From: Bidens hawaiensis
Lineage: Eukaryota; Streptophyta; Magnoliopsida; Asterales; Asteraceae
Reading direction: 5' to 3'
DNA length: 64,000 nucleotides
NCBI GenBank assembly: GCA_021521415.1
Contig: JAIQDT010005480.1
Span: 140,504-204,503, forward strand
A program made the translations under genes and the position numbers. The first letter of the stretch is position 1. Each line of letters begins with the position of its first letter. The notes beneath the pieces were generated by a model, which saw only the letters and a program-made list of their open reading frames with translations, was not told the origin of the DNA and did not search any database. Below are positions 10,504-21,922 of this stretch, one piece after another.

Positions 10504-12754
10504 TTAATCCCTCTGGAAATCAGGTTGTGAAGTGATGGATCTAACCCAAGCCCATTTGATTCTTGGTGTCCGCAATCTCGCCCATCGGAATATACGCATA
10601 GTTTCCATTAACCGGGCCCGCTACAAACCCGGTGTACCCAGCCATGACACCATGAACCGCCGAGTGCGCCAGAAGCGTACAATAAAGATTATCAGTCGCG
10701 TTAGCCGTAACCGCACGGATCATATATGTAGGATCAATATACTTAACCGTAAACAACTCACCCTCATGATCTGCACTCCACCACTTCTTCAGCTCAGATT
10801 TCAACCACACCCCAACATCCAAAAACACGGGATTCCCGGATTCATCTCTCTCTTGTTTCTGCTCATCGGTTCGTGGAATAATATCTTGACCGGCCCCTTC
10901 AGCTACCACAATAACAGCATGACCGTGCTGTTTTAAACGGTCATCAAGGAACTCAAAGAGTCCGCCTTTACCGTGAAGGTAAAATGAATTCTCGGGTATT
11001 AAACAGCAGTCGACGTCTCGGCTGCTTAGGGTTGCGTGAAGGGCAATGTGGCCCGTGCTTCGGCCCATAAGTTTGACCAGGCCTATGCCATTGGGCGCAC
11101 TCTCGGCCTCCACATGGGCTGCACTAATTGCTTGCTGGGCCTTCTCCACGACTGTTTGAAACCCGAATGATCGGTAGATGATTCCCACATCGTTATCGAC
11201 AGTTTTGGGGATTGCGGCAACGCCGACGTATAGCTTTCGACGCTGGATTTCGTTGAATATCTTTACTGCTCCCCTTAGAGTTCCGTCTCCCCCAATTATG
11301 TAAACCTGCATATATTATAATTTACTTGCTGAAATATTAAGCAAAATAAAGCTTCTACATACCAATGCAGAAAGTAACAGAAAATAAATTAAGTTTGGAC
11401 AAGCTCGAGCCTTAAAGAGCTCGTAAGGCGCTAGTTGAGATTGGCTCGCTAAAACTCGATTCGAGCCAATTTTAAACGAGCTCGAGCCTCGACCCGAGCT
11501 GTTATTGAGGCCCATTCTCGTTTCACCTCGTGAGTGTAAACAAGTCTTTGTTTGTATAATGTTTTTAATATATTAGTTAAATATTTATAATAAAACTATT
11601 ATATCATATATAAACCTATGCTAAAGATAATTAAATTCTATATGAAAATTTCTTATAAATAAATTTAAATCCTTAATAAACAAGTCTTTGTTTGTATGAT
11701 GTTTTTAATATATTAGTTAGATATTTATAATAACATTATTCAAATATCATATATAAACATATGCTAAAGATAACTAAATAATATGTATTATGTTATTTAT
11801 GAAAATTTCTTATAAATAAAACAAATCCTTAATAACTCATAAGTCGTATTTAATTTATAGAATCATCAATTAATTTGATTACAAGTTTTATGTTGAACAC
11901 AAAACAACGCAGAAAATTGTAACTGAAGTAGTTAGTTTTTGGATATAGGGGTCCAAATTGCTACATTGATGACTCATATCCGCTACCGCTACCTTAGACC
12001 ATTTCTAGTATGAGTGGCAAAACGGGCAGGCGGGTCGGTAACAAGGTCAAATTGGGTTCGGGAGATTAGACAAGCTATTTCCAACTATAGACCAAATGAA
12101 GCAAATATACTAATTACTAAATGATCAAAACTATTTAAACATATATATTTGATCAAAACAAACATAAACCAATAATCATTCAAAAAAATAACCTGATTAT
12201 ATCCACGATGTTCAATAGCATTAACAATCTTGTCAAGATCAAAACCACCTCTAGAGGTCTCAAGCACAGTCCCTCCTCTCTTATGCCAATTATCAACCAT
12301 TTCCACATCAAGCCGAAGCGGCTCCATCAAATAAAACCACCGGTACCCGGCCTTAATCCCGAATATCTCCCGAACCCCAACCGGGACACAACCCCCCGCA
12401 AGTGACGATAGCGGCCCGAACGTTTCGGGGTCCTGCTCGGTGGTAGGCTGCATGAGGGGAGGGGAGGTTGTAGATGGTTCTGCGGATGATGACGTCGGAT
12501 TCGGAGAGGTAGAACTCGTTGGACGGGCGGAAGAAGTGGTTGTGTTCCAGAGGAGTGGTGTGTGGTTTGAGGTTAAGGTGGTCGGTTAAGTGAGGGAGTG
12601 GTACAAGGTTGAGGTTTTGAAGGTGGTGGCTGTTGTTGTGGGGTTGTGGTGGGGTGTTCATGGTGGTTGACGGTGGTCGGAGGATGAAGAGGTTTGATGG
12701 AATTAATGAAGGAGTAAGAGATCGAGTGGTGGCTGAAATGGGTGATGTGTCCAT
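10504..12754 (-). pseudogene. PFK2: ATP-dependent 6-phosphofructokinase, PFK2 type, with three deletions
   Basis: Encodes plant ATP-phosphofructokinase, which phosphorylates fructose 6-phosphate to fructose 1,6-bisphosphate in glycolysis; the PFK2 subgroup is regarded as cytosolic. Exon 1 is 12754-12193 and exon 2 is 11305-10504, with a clean GT-AG intron; the join falls inside [12 protein letters not shown]. Visible motifs: CGGLCPG, GGDGT (an ATP rather than PPi signature), [36 protein letters not shown]. The [14 protein letters not shown] and DPTYMIRAV blocks are closest to Arabidopsis PFK2. Compared with the family, about 8 codons are missing in frame after AGPR; about 50 bp are missing after LCPG, shifting frame; and a few codons are missing after TKNQ, shifting frame again, so the expected [14 protein letters not shown] tail lies in another frame (stop 10504-10506) and the current frame stops at 10541. 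Either a recent pseudogene or an assembly with small deletions. Confidence 0.88.
11536..11830. repeat. 143-bp tandem duplication inside the PFK intron
   Basis: AAACAAGTCTTTGTTTGTAT starts at 11536 and again at 11679, each followed by AATGTTTTTAATATATTAGTTA-like sequence and ending TGCTAAAGATAA plus CTTATAAATAAA. The two AT-rich copies differ by scattered substitutions and small gaps. The rest of the intron (11306-12192) shows nothing else recognisable. Confidence 0.75.
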
Positions 12755-12759
12755 GGTTA

Positions 12760-12796
12760 CACGTGGTGTTATGCACGTGGATAGATAGATACGTGG
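12760..12796 (-). promoter_or_regulatory. G-box / ABRE cluster just upstream of the PFK start
   Basis: Two CACGTG palindromes (12760-12765 and 12774-12779) and an ACGTGG (12791-12796) lie within 45 bp of the PFK start codon at 12752-12754, which has the context AACCATGGAC. ACGT-core boxes bind bZIP and bHLH factors in plants. Their closeness to the ATG means they may lie in the leader, so a regulatory role is inference only. I cannot place a TATA box confidently. Confidence 0.4.
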
Positions 12797-12929
12797 CGTA
12801 ACCAGAGTGTGACAGTCGTCACTGGTGTTCTTACTTCTTAAATCATCAAAATGTTATTTCACATTTAGTTTCATGTTTGTTAAAAACTTGATAGATTAAG
12901 TTGATGTTATTGACGGTTATACTTTTACT

Positions 12930-14380
12930 CATCAAACCGTGTGGTGTGACCGCGAGTAGAGGTGAATTTAATCGGTTACGAAATCAGATACAAACATCAA
13001 AAACTTTGTTAATGCTCAAACACAATAAATTAACATGAATCTATGATAGTTTGGTTGGTATCTGGGTTGATGCCGAAAGTAAGCCAAAACATAAATTCTT
13101 TCACACCTAAATACAACAATTTAACATATTTAAAAATAAAATAATCCGGACCAAAAAATACGTGATAAATAACTCACGTGTTGTGCTTGCGAACTTACGC
13201 GAATTCAATCGAAATCGACGCTGTCGGAGTTAAATTGTACAAAGAAAACCATGTGTTGTGGTGGCAAACCGACACGAGTTCGGTCAGTATCGGGTTACAA
13301 CACCAAAACTAAAGTAATAAGTTAATTACGTCTACACTCATAATATAACAAAATAATGTATTTAAATAAGAAAGACTACTACGAAAACCAAATATATACG
13401 CATATTGTGGCCGCGAACTAATGCATATTCGTCTGGAATCAAAGAAAAAAAGAGTCGTGGCAATAAAAAATCATGTGTTGCGACCGCAAGCTGACACGAA
13501 TTAGATATTAAAATCCCACGTTTTACAATTTATAAAAATTAATAAAAGTAAAAAAGTCGGGCAACCACGTGAGACCACGTAGACCAATCACGCGGTTGCG
13601 TCGCCAAACTTCTCAGATAGAATTTTACCCGACGCGTTGAGCCGGGACAGGTTGGTAAAACCCGGGCGGTGACAAAACTCAAACGTTTTCGGTCCTAAGC
13701 GTTGATATGGTGTCGATGCGAATTCAGTTACTTTCGGTTACATGCATTATTGTACCGGAACTAAAACAAAAAAATTATAAAAACTAAGGTGGACCAATGG
13801 GGTGGTGTCGGTTGGTAACACTCGAGTGTTGGTAAACCCAATCGTTGTCAATACCGGGAGTTGATGAGGTGAGTCTAAGCAAATTAGGTTAATTTCCAAC
13901 ACGCTCGTTACAGTACCATAACTTAAACATTAAAAAACAAATAATCGACGTTCGATTAGTTTTCGTTATGTTCATTACGACGTCGATGCGTCTGTAAAAC
14001 CTAGGCGCTGTTAAAATATAAACATTGTCGGTCCCGGGCATTCGTTGATGCGAATTTGGTCCGTTTCGGTTACATTTGTTATGGTACTGAAACTAAAACA
14101 AAAGGGTATGTAATATTTAAGTGTTGTAGGTGCCAAGTGTTGCAGTGGTGAGTCTGTAACACCCTAGCGTTTTCAGTCTTGGGCGCTGCGATGACGAGTC
14201 GACGCAAATTCGGTTGATTTCGTTTATGTTCGTTATGGTACTGGAACTAAAACACAAAAGGTCGGTACGACCCAGGTGTTTATAAACCCGAGCGTTGTGA
14301 TACCAAGCGTTGCGGCGATAAGTTGGTAAAACCCAAGCCTTTTCGATTCCGGGCGTTGCGGTGATATGTTGACACGGATA
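12930..14380. repeat. Degenerate ~160-bp tandem repeat field
   Basis: A strongly diverged repeat array. The phrase TATGGTACTGGAACTAAAAC or a variant is anchored near 13757, 13916, 14089 and 14243, about 154-173 bp apart. Each copy also has GCGTTG(C)GGTGATG, GATGCGAATTCGGT and TTTCGGTTA-like words. Leftward, a related set (TGTGTTGTGGTGGCAAACCGACACGAGTTCGG and variants near 12940, 13176, 13250, 13396 and 13476) looks older. No ORF; it separates the PFK promoter from the hAT element. Confidence 0.6.
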
Positions 14381-14487
14381 ACCATGTCTTTATCAAATAT
14401 AAAACAAAAAAAAAAACTACTTGGGCAATCTCACGTCGCCAAGTAGACCTATAATACCCTTACGGCCAAACTTCTCATTTATTCTAT

Positions 14488-14489
<2 letters not shown>

Positions 14490-14530
<41 letters not shown>
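14490..14530. repeat. (TAA)n microsatellite
   Basis: About thirteen uninterrupted TAA units between the degenerate repeat field and the hAT element. Confidence 0.9.
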
Positions 14531-14534
<4 letters not shown>

Positions 14535-15132
14535 GTTAAAACACAACTTTTTAAGTTGAAGTTAGAAAGATAGGTTTACCTCTCAACGCATTTAGTCTGT
14601 TGTGGGACTTTGAAAGGTCTACCATACACATATAACTCAATTTACTTGAGTTTCGAATGTTGAAAATGGTGTTCTTCTTTGTTGGAGTCAAACTAAGACC
14701 CTAAGATGCTCTCATATAATTGATAATTCTTGTCACCTGCATGATTCAAATCTAGTACAGGGCCGGCCCTATATTTAATCTAGGTAAAGCTAGGGTTTTA
14801 GGCCTATAACGAAATAAGGCATCCGTTTAAAAATTTGTTTACTTATATATTAAACAAACAGATGTTAATAAGTGAAAAATTGGTTTATTCACCAATTCCG
14901 TGTGTTGCACCAGTGGTTTCCACTCGTGGTTTCCACTCCGTATGTACGTTTGCAACCCGAGTTCGAAACTCAAATGTTGTATATATGTTGATTTGGTTCT
15001 CATTTCCTTCCCCCGATACTCAAATGTTGTATATTTTTTTATTTGGTTATCATTTTCTTCCATACTATTTGATTATCTTATGAGTAATGAGTGGCCTATA
15101 TTTGCTAAATTAATCACAACTTGTTTTTTTTC

Positions 15133-16502
15133 GACAGAATTACAAATTTTGTCCTTTAAAATATGACGAATTACGGTTCGTGTCATTTTCTAAGTTTCCT
15201 TGCAGGCGGTGTACTTTAAACTTTTTTTTTCTACACGTTATGTCCTTTACGCTAACTGGGTTAGAAAAACACAGTTAAATGCCCTCACGTGAGGCGCATG
15301 TGAGGGCATTTTTGTCTTTTCACCTATACCTGCAACTTCTTCTTCCTCTTTCTTCTTCATTTTTGCAGATCTCAATTAATAAGATATAATCATGGAGTCC
15401 TACAGTAACAAACAGTGGCAGCTTTCAATCTAGCGGCATAGGAGCAGTAACAGTCCGACCGTTCATCACCGGCACATCGCCGTCCACCGTCACCATCTCT
15501 GTCGCACAATCGGACAACCACACCACACCACTGAACAACCACAATCACACCATCGCACTTAGGATATGAAATTAGGGTTTCCGGCAGACATCTCCACGCC
15601 ATTAAGATCTGGAAAACAAAACCCTAATCGAGCCATGGCGGCGCCTGAACCCTACCCTTTGTGCCGCCGGAGCCATTTCGGCACCTAAATCTTGACCTTC
15701 GTTTCTGCCTAAGCCATGACGGTGGTTCCTTCACTCATTCTTCCGCTGGTCCGATTGGACTTGGAACCGCTTTCAGATACTACAATAACCAGAATCGCTG
15801 GCAAAAACGGCTTCTCAGGGTTGCCGGAAAACGAGAGGGTTTGTACCCTTTCATGTCGCCATGAACCAGTAGATGATGCTACGGTTGTCGGGTTGTCGGG
15901 GAGAGAAAGAGAGAGAGAAATGGTGGATGGGTCAACTTTGGTGGTGGGCTATACGGCGGTGGCTGCGTTGGTGTCTTGCCGTAGATGATGCTACGGTGGC
16001 AGTGGACAAACTCAAAGGGGAGATAATCTGTTGCAAAATATGATAAGGAATAGATGAATAGGTACGATTTGCGATAACTGAATGGGGTTGAGATAATCCA
16101 TTTCAAGGTGAGCTGGGATTTTGAAATTGGGGTTGAGATAATCAGTAACAAATATGGTGAGTGGTGGTGATTGAGAAGAAAGAATGGTTTGAGATTGGAT
16201 GGTTGTGGTTTTTTGTTGGTGGTGGTGGTGGTGTTCATGGCTGTTGGTGGTGGATGGAAAGGGAGATTAAAGAAACATAGGGAAAGAGGAAGAAGAAGTT
16301 GCAGGTACAGGTGAAAAGACAAAAATGCCCTCACATGCGCCTCACGTGAGGGCATTTAACTGAGTTTTTCTAACCCAGTTAGCGTAAAGGACATAACGTG
16401 TAGAAAAAAAAAAGTTTAAAGTACACCACCTGCAAGGAAACTTAGAAAAGGACACGAACCGTAATTCGTCTTATTTTAAAGGACAAAATTTGTAATTCTG
16501 TC
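15133..16502. mobile_element. Non-autonomous Mutator-like element (MULE2) nested in the hAT
   Basis: Near-perfect inverted ends of about 220 bp: the left starts GACAGAATTACAAATTTTGTC and the right mirrors it, ending AAATTTGTAATTCTGTC. It is flanked by the exact 9-bp duplication TTTTTTTTC (15124-15132 and 16503-16511). Each arm carries its own palindrome, GCCCTCACGTGAGGCGCATG followed by TGAGGGC. The interior has small ORFs on both strands (for example 15390-15602 minus, 15716-15988 plus) that I do not recognise; a captured host fragment is possible but unproven. It shares the AACCCAGTTA / TAACTGGGTTAG words of the arms with MULE1, so the two are relatives. Confidence 0.9.
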
Positions 16503-16557
16503 TTTTTTTTCTTAAAAGAATCAGAATTTACTAATTTTATATTCGAAACATCACGAT

Positions 16558-16823
16558 CACTTGCTAAATAAAAATATAAATATTTAAGTTGATATATAAC
16601 TCCAGATAAGAAAAAAATGTAAATTTTATATATAAAACACAACAAAAAATCAAATACTATAATTTTATAATTTCATCTCTTTCTAACTCTCACTTGCTAA
16701 ATAAAAATATAAATATTTAAGTTGATATAGAACTCCAGATAAGAAAAAAATGTAAATTTTATATATGAAACACAACAAAAAAATCAAATACTATAATTTT
16801 TTAATTTCATGTCTTTCTAACTC
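16558..16823. repeat. 133-bp tandem duplication in the hAT element
   Basis: CACTTGCTAAATAAAAATAT begins at 16558 and 16691. The copies are almost identical apart from a few substitutions and single-base gaps, so the duplication is recent relative to the surrounding decay. Confidence 0.85.
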
Positions 16824-17221
16824 TCATCAAGTAAACTGTTAGTAAGACTAATTTATGATTAACTTACTAATCAAAATACATTCTCTAATTTATCTTACAA
16901 ATTTACAATCAGTTATCGGTGTTCACTCAAAATAACACCTTTGATTTACGTTGATTTGCTAATAATACACGTGACTTAGGTTTTTTGTTATATGACTTCA
17001 TTACTATTATGAGATGTAATTCTATGAAGTTGGTAGCTATGAATACATAACAAGAAGATACTTCACATGTAAATAATACATTTGTTCTAAAAAAGCTTAT
17101 TATTGTCGGTCTAAAACCTGAAAATTAGTAGCGTTTTGTAACAACAGATTTTGAAAGAGGCCTCGAGTTTTTCTTTTTTGCTTTAGGCCTCCGAAAAGAT
17201 TGGGCCGCCACTGATCCAGTA

Positions 17222-18098
17222 CATCTTCATTGTCTCACATTTGACCCAACCAACATTTATCGACTGAGTCTATGATGATCTGCCTCGACCCATTTAATAC
17301 TTTTAAAAAAAGTTAATATTAAAAGTAACATTTAGAAAAAAAATTAAGCAATTAATTAATTTTTATTTTGAACTCCTCATTTCTAATAAATTTATTTTAA
17401 TAGCTCCCTAGTCTATTAATTCTCCGATCGATTTAATGCGGCTCCTTTAAGAGTGGGCTAAACGTACCTTCTTATATGTTGAATGCATCCAAAAAATATT
17501 ATATGATAGATTTTGTAGGGCTAAAAGGACACATTCAATAAAAAGCCATACATTATTATTGCATTCAGCACAAACCCAATATTAATCATCAGTTGCCAAC
17601 CTTGCCCATGAATGTTGTGAGTGCGCTTGTCAAGTTTAATAACATGATAACAAACAACCCTAATGGACATATATTGTGTTAGAAATCAATAATACACATC
17701 ATTTTTCTCATTTTAATAAACCACCAGGCTCTAAGCTTGGAGGCTAGAGTTGATCAAACAAACAAATATATCAACCCTATGCAACAAAAATTCCTACTCG
17801 TTACGCCACTCTATTCGATCCCAAATAATTTCTCTAGTAACACTTTAAACTATAATATCAACTTCTTAAACTATGGCATCAACTTATGATGGTAAAACTT
17901 GATCGACATGTTTCGACTTTGAAGTTACTCGTCTATGTAACTTGATATTCTTTAGTGTTGGTAAATGTCTGGCTTCTCTATCTTTTAGAAAGGCTGAAAA
18001 CATGAACAAACCAACCAACACCACTATTAACAATCAAAGAATATATCCTAATTTCTACTTATTGACGCGGTTTACATCCTCTCCTCTGATCCGTCTAC
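17222..18098. other. Intergenic, downstream of the GAUT gene
   Basis: AT-rich sequence between the hAT element and the GAUT stop codon. No ORF, repeat or transposon end that I can support; part of it is presumably the GAUT 3' region. Confidence 0.5.
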
Positions 18099-20238
18099 TC
18101 ACGGACTCATATTGCAATCCCGCATATACGCCTGATCATAATCCACATACCTGCTCCAGTACCCTCTAAACTTTGGTATTCCAATCTCCAGCCACGGTTT
18201 CAAATTCCCATTGTAGTGAACCACTGCTGCATTTTCAATCTCCTTCTGTCTCACACTCGGGTTGTACCCGAGCCCAAGCACATGCCATGACTTCTCTAAC
18301 GGGTATACCCGTTTCCAAAATGTTATCAAACCAGCTGGCAACGTCCCCAGCTTCCAAAGCTGTCTCTCCTGATTCTGCATTATAACAAACGATCACGAAA
18401 CCGTTAACATTTAAGTATTTTAGAAACTGTTCACTCATTCATAAAGAAGTTACCAGATTCTGCCATGAGTTGTAAACTTCTGTAATGTTTTGTTTCTTCC
18501 ATTCTTCCAGATCAAATACATTCATTCCATAAGCCCATACACACGCACGCGGGTCAAAGTTTTTAGCAATCAAGGTATTTGAAAAATTGAGGTATCGATC
18601 AAACCGATGAAAATTCTCCCCACACGTCTCAACTGCACCGATGACCTTACCTTTCAGATCAATAGACCAAAGACCACTTAAATCCTTCTGAACCACTATA
18701 TCATCATCCAAGAACACCACTTTACTCAGCTCTGGAAATACCTCCGGAAGGTAAAACCGAAGATGATTCATCACTGACAGATACTTCGGGTTCTGAAGCT
18801 TCACATTTGAATCAATCGTGTCCTGAGATGCCAGCTTTAAGAACCGGGCTGTAACTTGCATTCAGCCATGTGAATTCATCAATGTTTTGAACTTGTATTG
18901 TAGCCACCCCGGGCGGGTTTACAAGGAAGCACATCCTCATTGCAGCATAATTCAGCTTGTCGGTTACAATGTGAAACACGTGTTTTGATGGATCCTGTCA
19001 TGCTTACACGTTAACAATCACAACTTCTAAAATACTATCATAAATTTAAAAAAAAAACATAATTACTCATATTGGCATTTGTAACAGTTGAATTGACGAC
19101 CGCTGCTGTAGCTAACACGTTATCAGAAAACAATGCATAATGGAACAGGTTCGGGTCATCAAGATTTTCTTGATTTGGAAAATGTTGTGCAGAGAAATTT
19201 AACGAATAATATTCGGTTGATAGTCGTAAAGGAAGACAATGCAGGCCCTTTGATACGGTTTTGGCAGTTAAGTGTGTTAAAAACAAGGCTTGTTTTTGGT
19301 GGACACGTAGTTGTTCTTCCGTTGTGTGAATAAGAGCCCGGAGTTTCCTTACAACCGCGGTGCAATCATCCTGTATTTGCTTTCCTTTTGCCAGTGTTTG
19401 ATCCATCGCCTTCATCTTGTCATAGGCACTGAATTTATATAAACATAACTTAATAGTAAATACTAAAATATAACAACTTATCTATGGCAGAAGTTAAAGT
19501 TAAGCCTTACTTTTTCAGTAAATCATCATCCTTGGTTGCATCACCTAGTGCCTTTTGGATTTTATTCATACGTACTCCAAGTTCTTTGATGAAAAGAGGG
19601 TTGCTTCTTGTTGCCGAAAGGGAGAGGTAAAGCCGTCCCCTAATCAGCTGATCCTTGAGATACCGAACACGATTATCTGTCGAAAAATGTTCATCCGGTT
19701 TCTCACTTTTGGCCTTTGCAAGTTTGCGTTGACCGACTGTATGAACCTCTTGTTTGGTTTCCTAAAAGATCATACATTAAAACAATTTAGATATGCCATA
19801 TTTGATAGTATCAACAGAAAACAGTTTCACATTTCTGTTTGGTTATGTGTCGATTCTTTCGGATTATGCATACAATTCCATATAAATATTTAAAGAAAAC
19901 TTACAGCTGATGCAAGGTTAATGGGGCTATCATCTTGAAACATGACAATGGTGTCAACTCTCTTTGGTTCTGAAATCATATATAGTCGAAATCGTCACGT
20001 AAAACATATAATGAATAAATAAAAAAAAGAAGCCAGAATGTGAGTAATGAAAGAAACCTTTATGATCTGTGAGTGCATGCAAAAGAACATGAGAATGATA
20101 CGATTTGGATGGTGACATGATGAATTTCTTAAGATGATGACAATTACAAGATGGGGTGATGATAATGAGAGTGAAAAGAACAAATGGGACAAGAAACAGT
20201 AAGAGTAGGGTTGGCATTCTGATCTTGATTATTATCAT
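18099..20238 (-). pseudogene. GAUT4: Galacturonosyltransferase (GAUT3/GAUT4-like, GT8), six exons, two 2-bp breaks
   Basis: GAUT proteins are Golgi type II membrane glycosyltransferases that add galacturonic acid to pectin homogalacturonan. Exons on the minus strand: 20238-20058 (hydrophobic anchor MPTLLLLFLVPFVLFTLIII), 19969-19905, 19761-19511, 19428-19072 (LAKGKQIQDDC, LTAKTVSKGLHCLPLRL, HYALFSDNVLA), 18994-18454 (LNHLRFYLPE-like block, FLDDDIVVQKDL with the metal-binding DDD, WAYGMNVFDLEEW) and 18374-18099 (LWKLGTLPAGLITFW, VHYNGNLKPWLEIG). Phases agree throughout only if two 2-bp losses are allowed: one at the exon 4 donor (NAK/DPSKH join; GCCAATATGAG where GCCAAGGTATGAG is expected), and one in exon 5 near 18837 (LK-QLASQ). 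Exon 5 also lacks about 11 codons of the usual YYF..TNSD segment. Conserved otherwise, so a young pseudogene or assembly errors. Confidence 0.9.
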
Positions 20239-21922
20239 CTTCCAAAAGAACCCAAATTTATTTTATGAATGAAATCCGAATACCAGTTTATTAATTATAA
20301 ATCTGGGTTTAGTTTAGAACTCGCACACCATTAAACGGAATGAATAAGAGTATTCCAACGGGGAAGAATTTGTGTTCATTTATCAAATCTGCTGTTTGGC
20401 TCATGCTTTTAAGTAACTTGTAACGGTTTAGTGCCTCCTACGTAGGACAGCCAAACGGGTGGGGTTAGAACGGGTTGATCTAAAAAAGGGTTCTTTTGGT
20501 TTGGTTTGGGTCGGGTTGGGACGGGTCCAATGCCATGTTACGCACGTACCGAGACTGGGTTGGGTTGGGTCACGCGTGTCCGGATACCAAGTTGTTTATG
20601 CGCGTACCGATAATTGTTACATGTCCGATATCATGTTATGCGCGTATCAACGGTGTGTTGGCGTCTGATGCCCAACAAGCACCTAGCCACACGCCGTTAC
20701 AGATCTAATGATGTGTTACATGTGTATCAATCCCGTAACATGTTCGATGTTGCATTATGCGCGTACGGAAACCAGGTTGTGTGTCTAACGGTGTCGGGTT
20801 ATGGGAATGCCGGTGCTGTGTTCCGCATCCTATGATAACCCATTCTGACCAGTTTGAAAAATTACACCAACCCATTCTGACCCGTTTGAAAAAGTAAAAC
20901 CAACTAAGGGGCTGTTTGGCAAGTGCTAAGTCATTAAGTGTTGAACCAACCAACCAAAATATATCTTAAAACAAACTTTCATTATAACCAACCATATTAA
21001 CTAGTTTTATACCCGTTTGATGAACGAGAACTTTAGTGTTATAAAGACATAAGCCACCGCCAAAACCACCACCACCACCACCACCACCGATAATCATAAT
21101 AATTACAATTGTCATATTCTAAATATATTAAAACCAGATTTTCATCCACTCACCAAAAATACTATTCATCAACCCTTAAGTTATATCCACACACGTGTGT
21201 TTGCACTCATCTTCTCTACCACAACTTTTCACCTCTCACCTGACATCTCTTCATATCTCTATCTAATAGCCACCTTCATCATTTTTTCACTTAAACATAC
21301 AACCACAAATTGCTCTACTCACCTCCAATGCTACTCATTCAATCGAGTACCTATCTTCCTTTGTCATCGTCATTCTCTATTAGTCGAAATCCTTGATCGA
21401 CCACCTTGGTCGTCTGTCACCTCCGCTTTAACCGTGGGGTTTTCTTTATTTTAATTTTAGGGCAATCAACCTCCTTAATTGAGGTTTTTTGTTCCTTATG
21501 TTTTTAAACCGAAAGGTTTACCTGGTTGATCTCTCCCAGATTTGAATGTTATTTGTGTTAATGTTTTGTGCTTATAAAAAACAGCTACAAGGGTGTTAAA
21601 GGTGTTGATTTGCTCTTTTTGACAGGTGTATCGTATTTACAAGGTAAGACTTTTGTTTTCAGCTACTAATCTTTGAGTAAATGTTTATTCCTTTTCTTGA
21701 CATATAAGGTGAATATAAGTCTTTTGATTTTAACTTTATGCCTTTATTTAACTTTGTAAGTGTGTTTAAAATAGTAATTTGACTTTCATGTGTTGAATTT
21801 ACCCTCAACTGTTAATTTTTAACTACATGTTTATTCCTTTTATTGCTTTATAAGGTTAATATAATATAAGTCTTTTGCTTTACACTTTCTTTCTGTACTG
21901 AACTATGTAAGTGGCTGCCTAA
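20239..21922. other. Intergenic: GAUT upstream region and presumed Helitron 5' side
   Basis: Contains the GAUT upstream region, a stretch at 20510-20780 where GTTATGCGCGTA(C/T)C-like words recur four or five times, the phrase GGGGCTGTTTGGCAAGTGC at 20908 that looks like one end of a MITE, and an ACC/CAC microsatellite at about 21062-21090. From about 21600 the sequence may belong to the Helitron, but I cannot identify its TC 5' terminus. Confidence 0.45.

Larger units (their letters stand above)
14758..17213. mobile_element. Non-autonomous hAT transposon containing a nested MULE
   Basis: The left end reads CAGGGCCGGCCCTA and the right end, on the other strand, CAGTGGCGGCCCAA, with a further shared AGGCCT/AAAGC block inside, as in hAT elements with CAGGG-type ends. 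An 8-bp duplication flanks it with one transition: ATCTAGTA (14750-14757) and ATCCAGTA (17214-17221). Without the nested MULE2 it is about 1.08 kb, too short for a transposase, and I see none. The interior has a ~50-bp direct repeat (ACTCAAATGTTGTATAT near 14968 and 15018) and a 133-bp tandem duplication. Confidence 0.8.

Noticed and set aside
10532..10936. Plus-strand ORF of 134 codons
   Set aside because: Antisense shadow of PFK exon 2, whose minus-strand motifs are unmistakable.
15390..15988. Captured host gene in MULE2
   Set aside because: ORFs on both strands have biased composition and no domain that I can recognise; left as a possibility only in the MULE2 entry.
20908..20945. Complete MITE starting GGGGCTGTTTGGCAAGTGC
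   Set aside because: Only one end is visible and no inverted partner or duplication could be found nearby.
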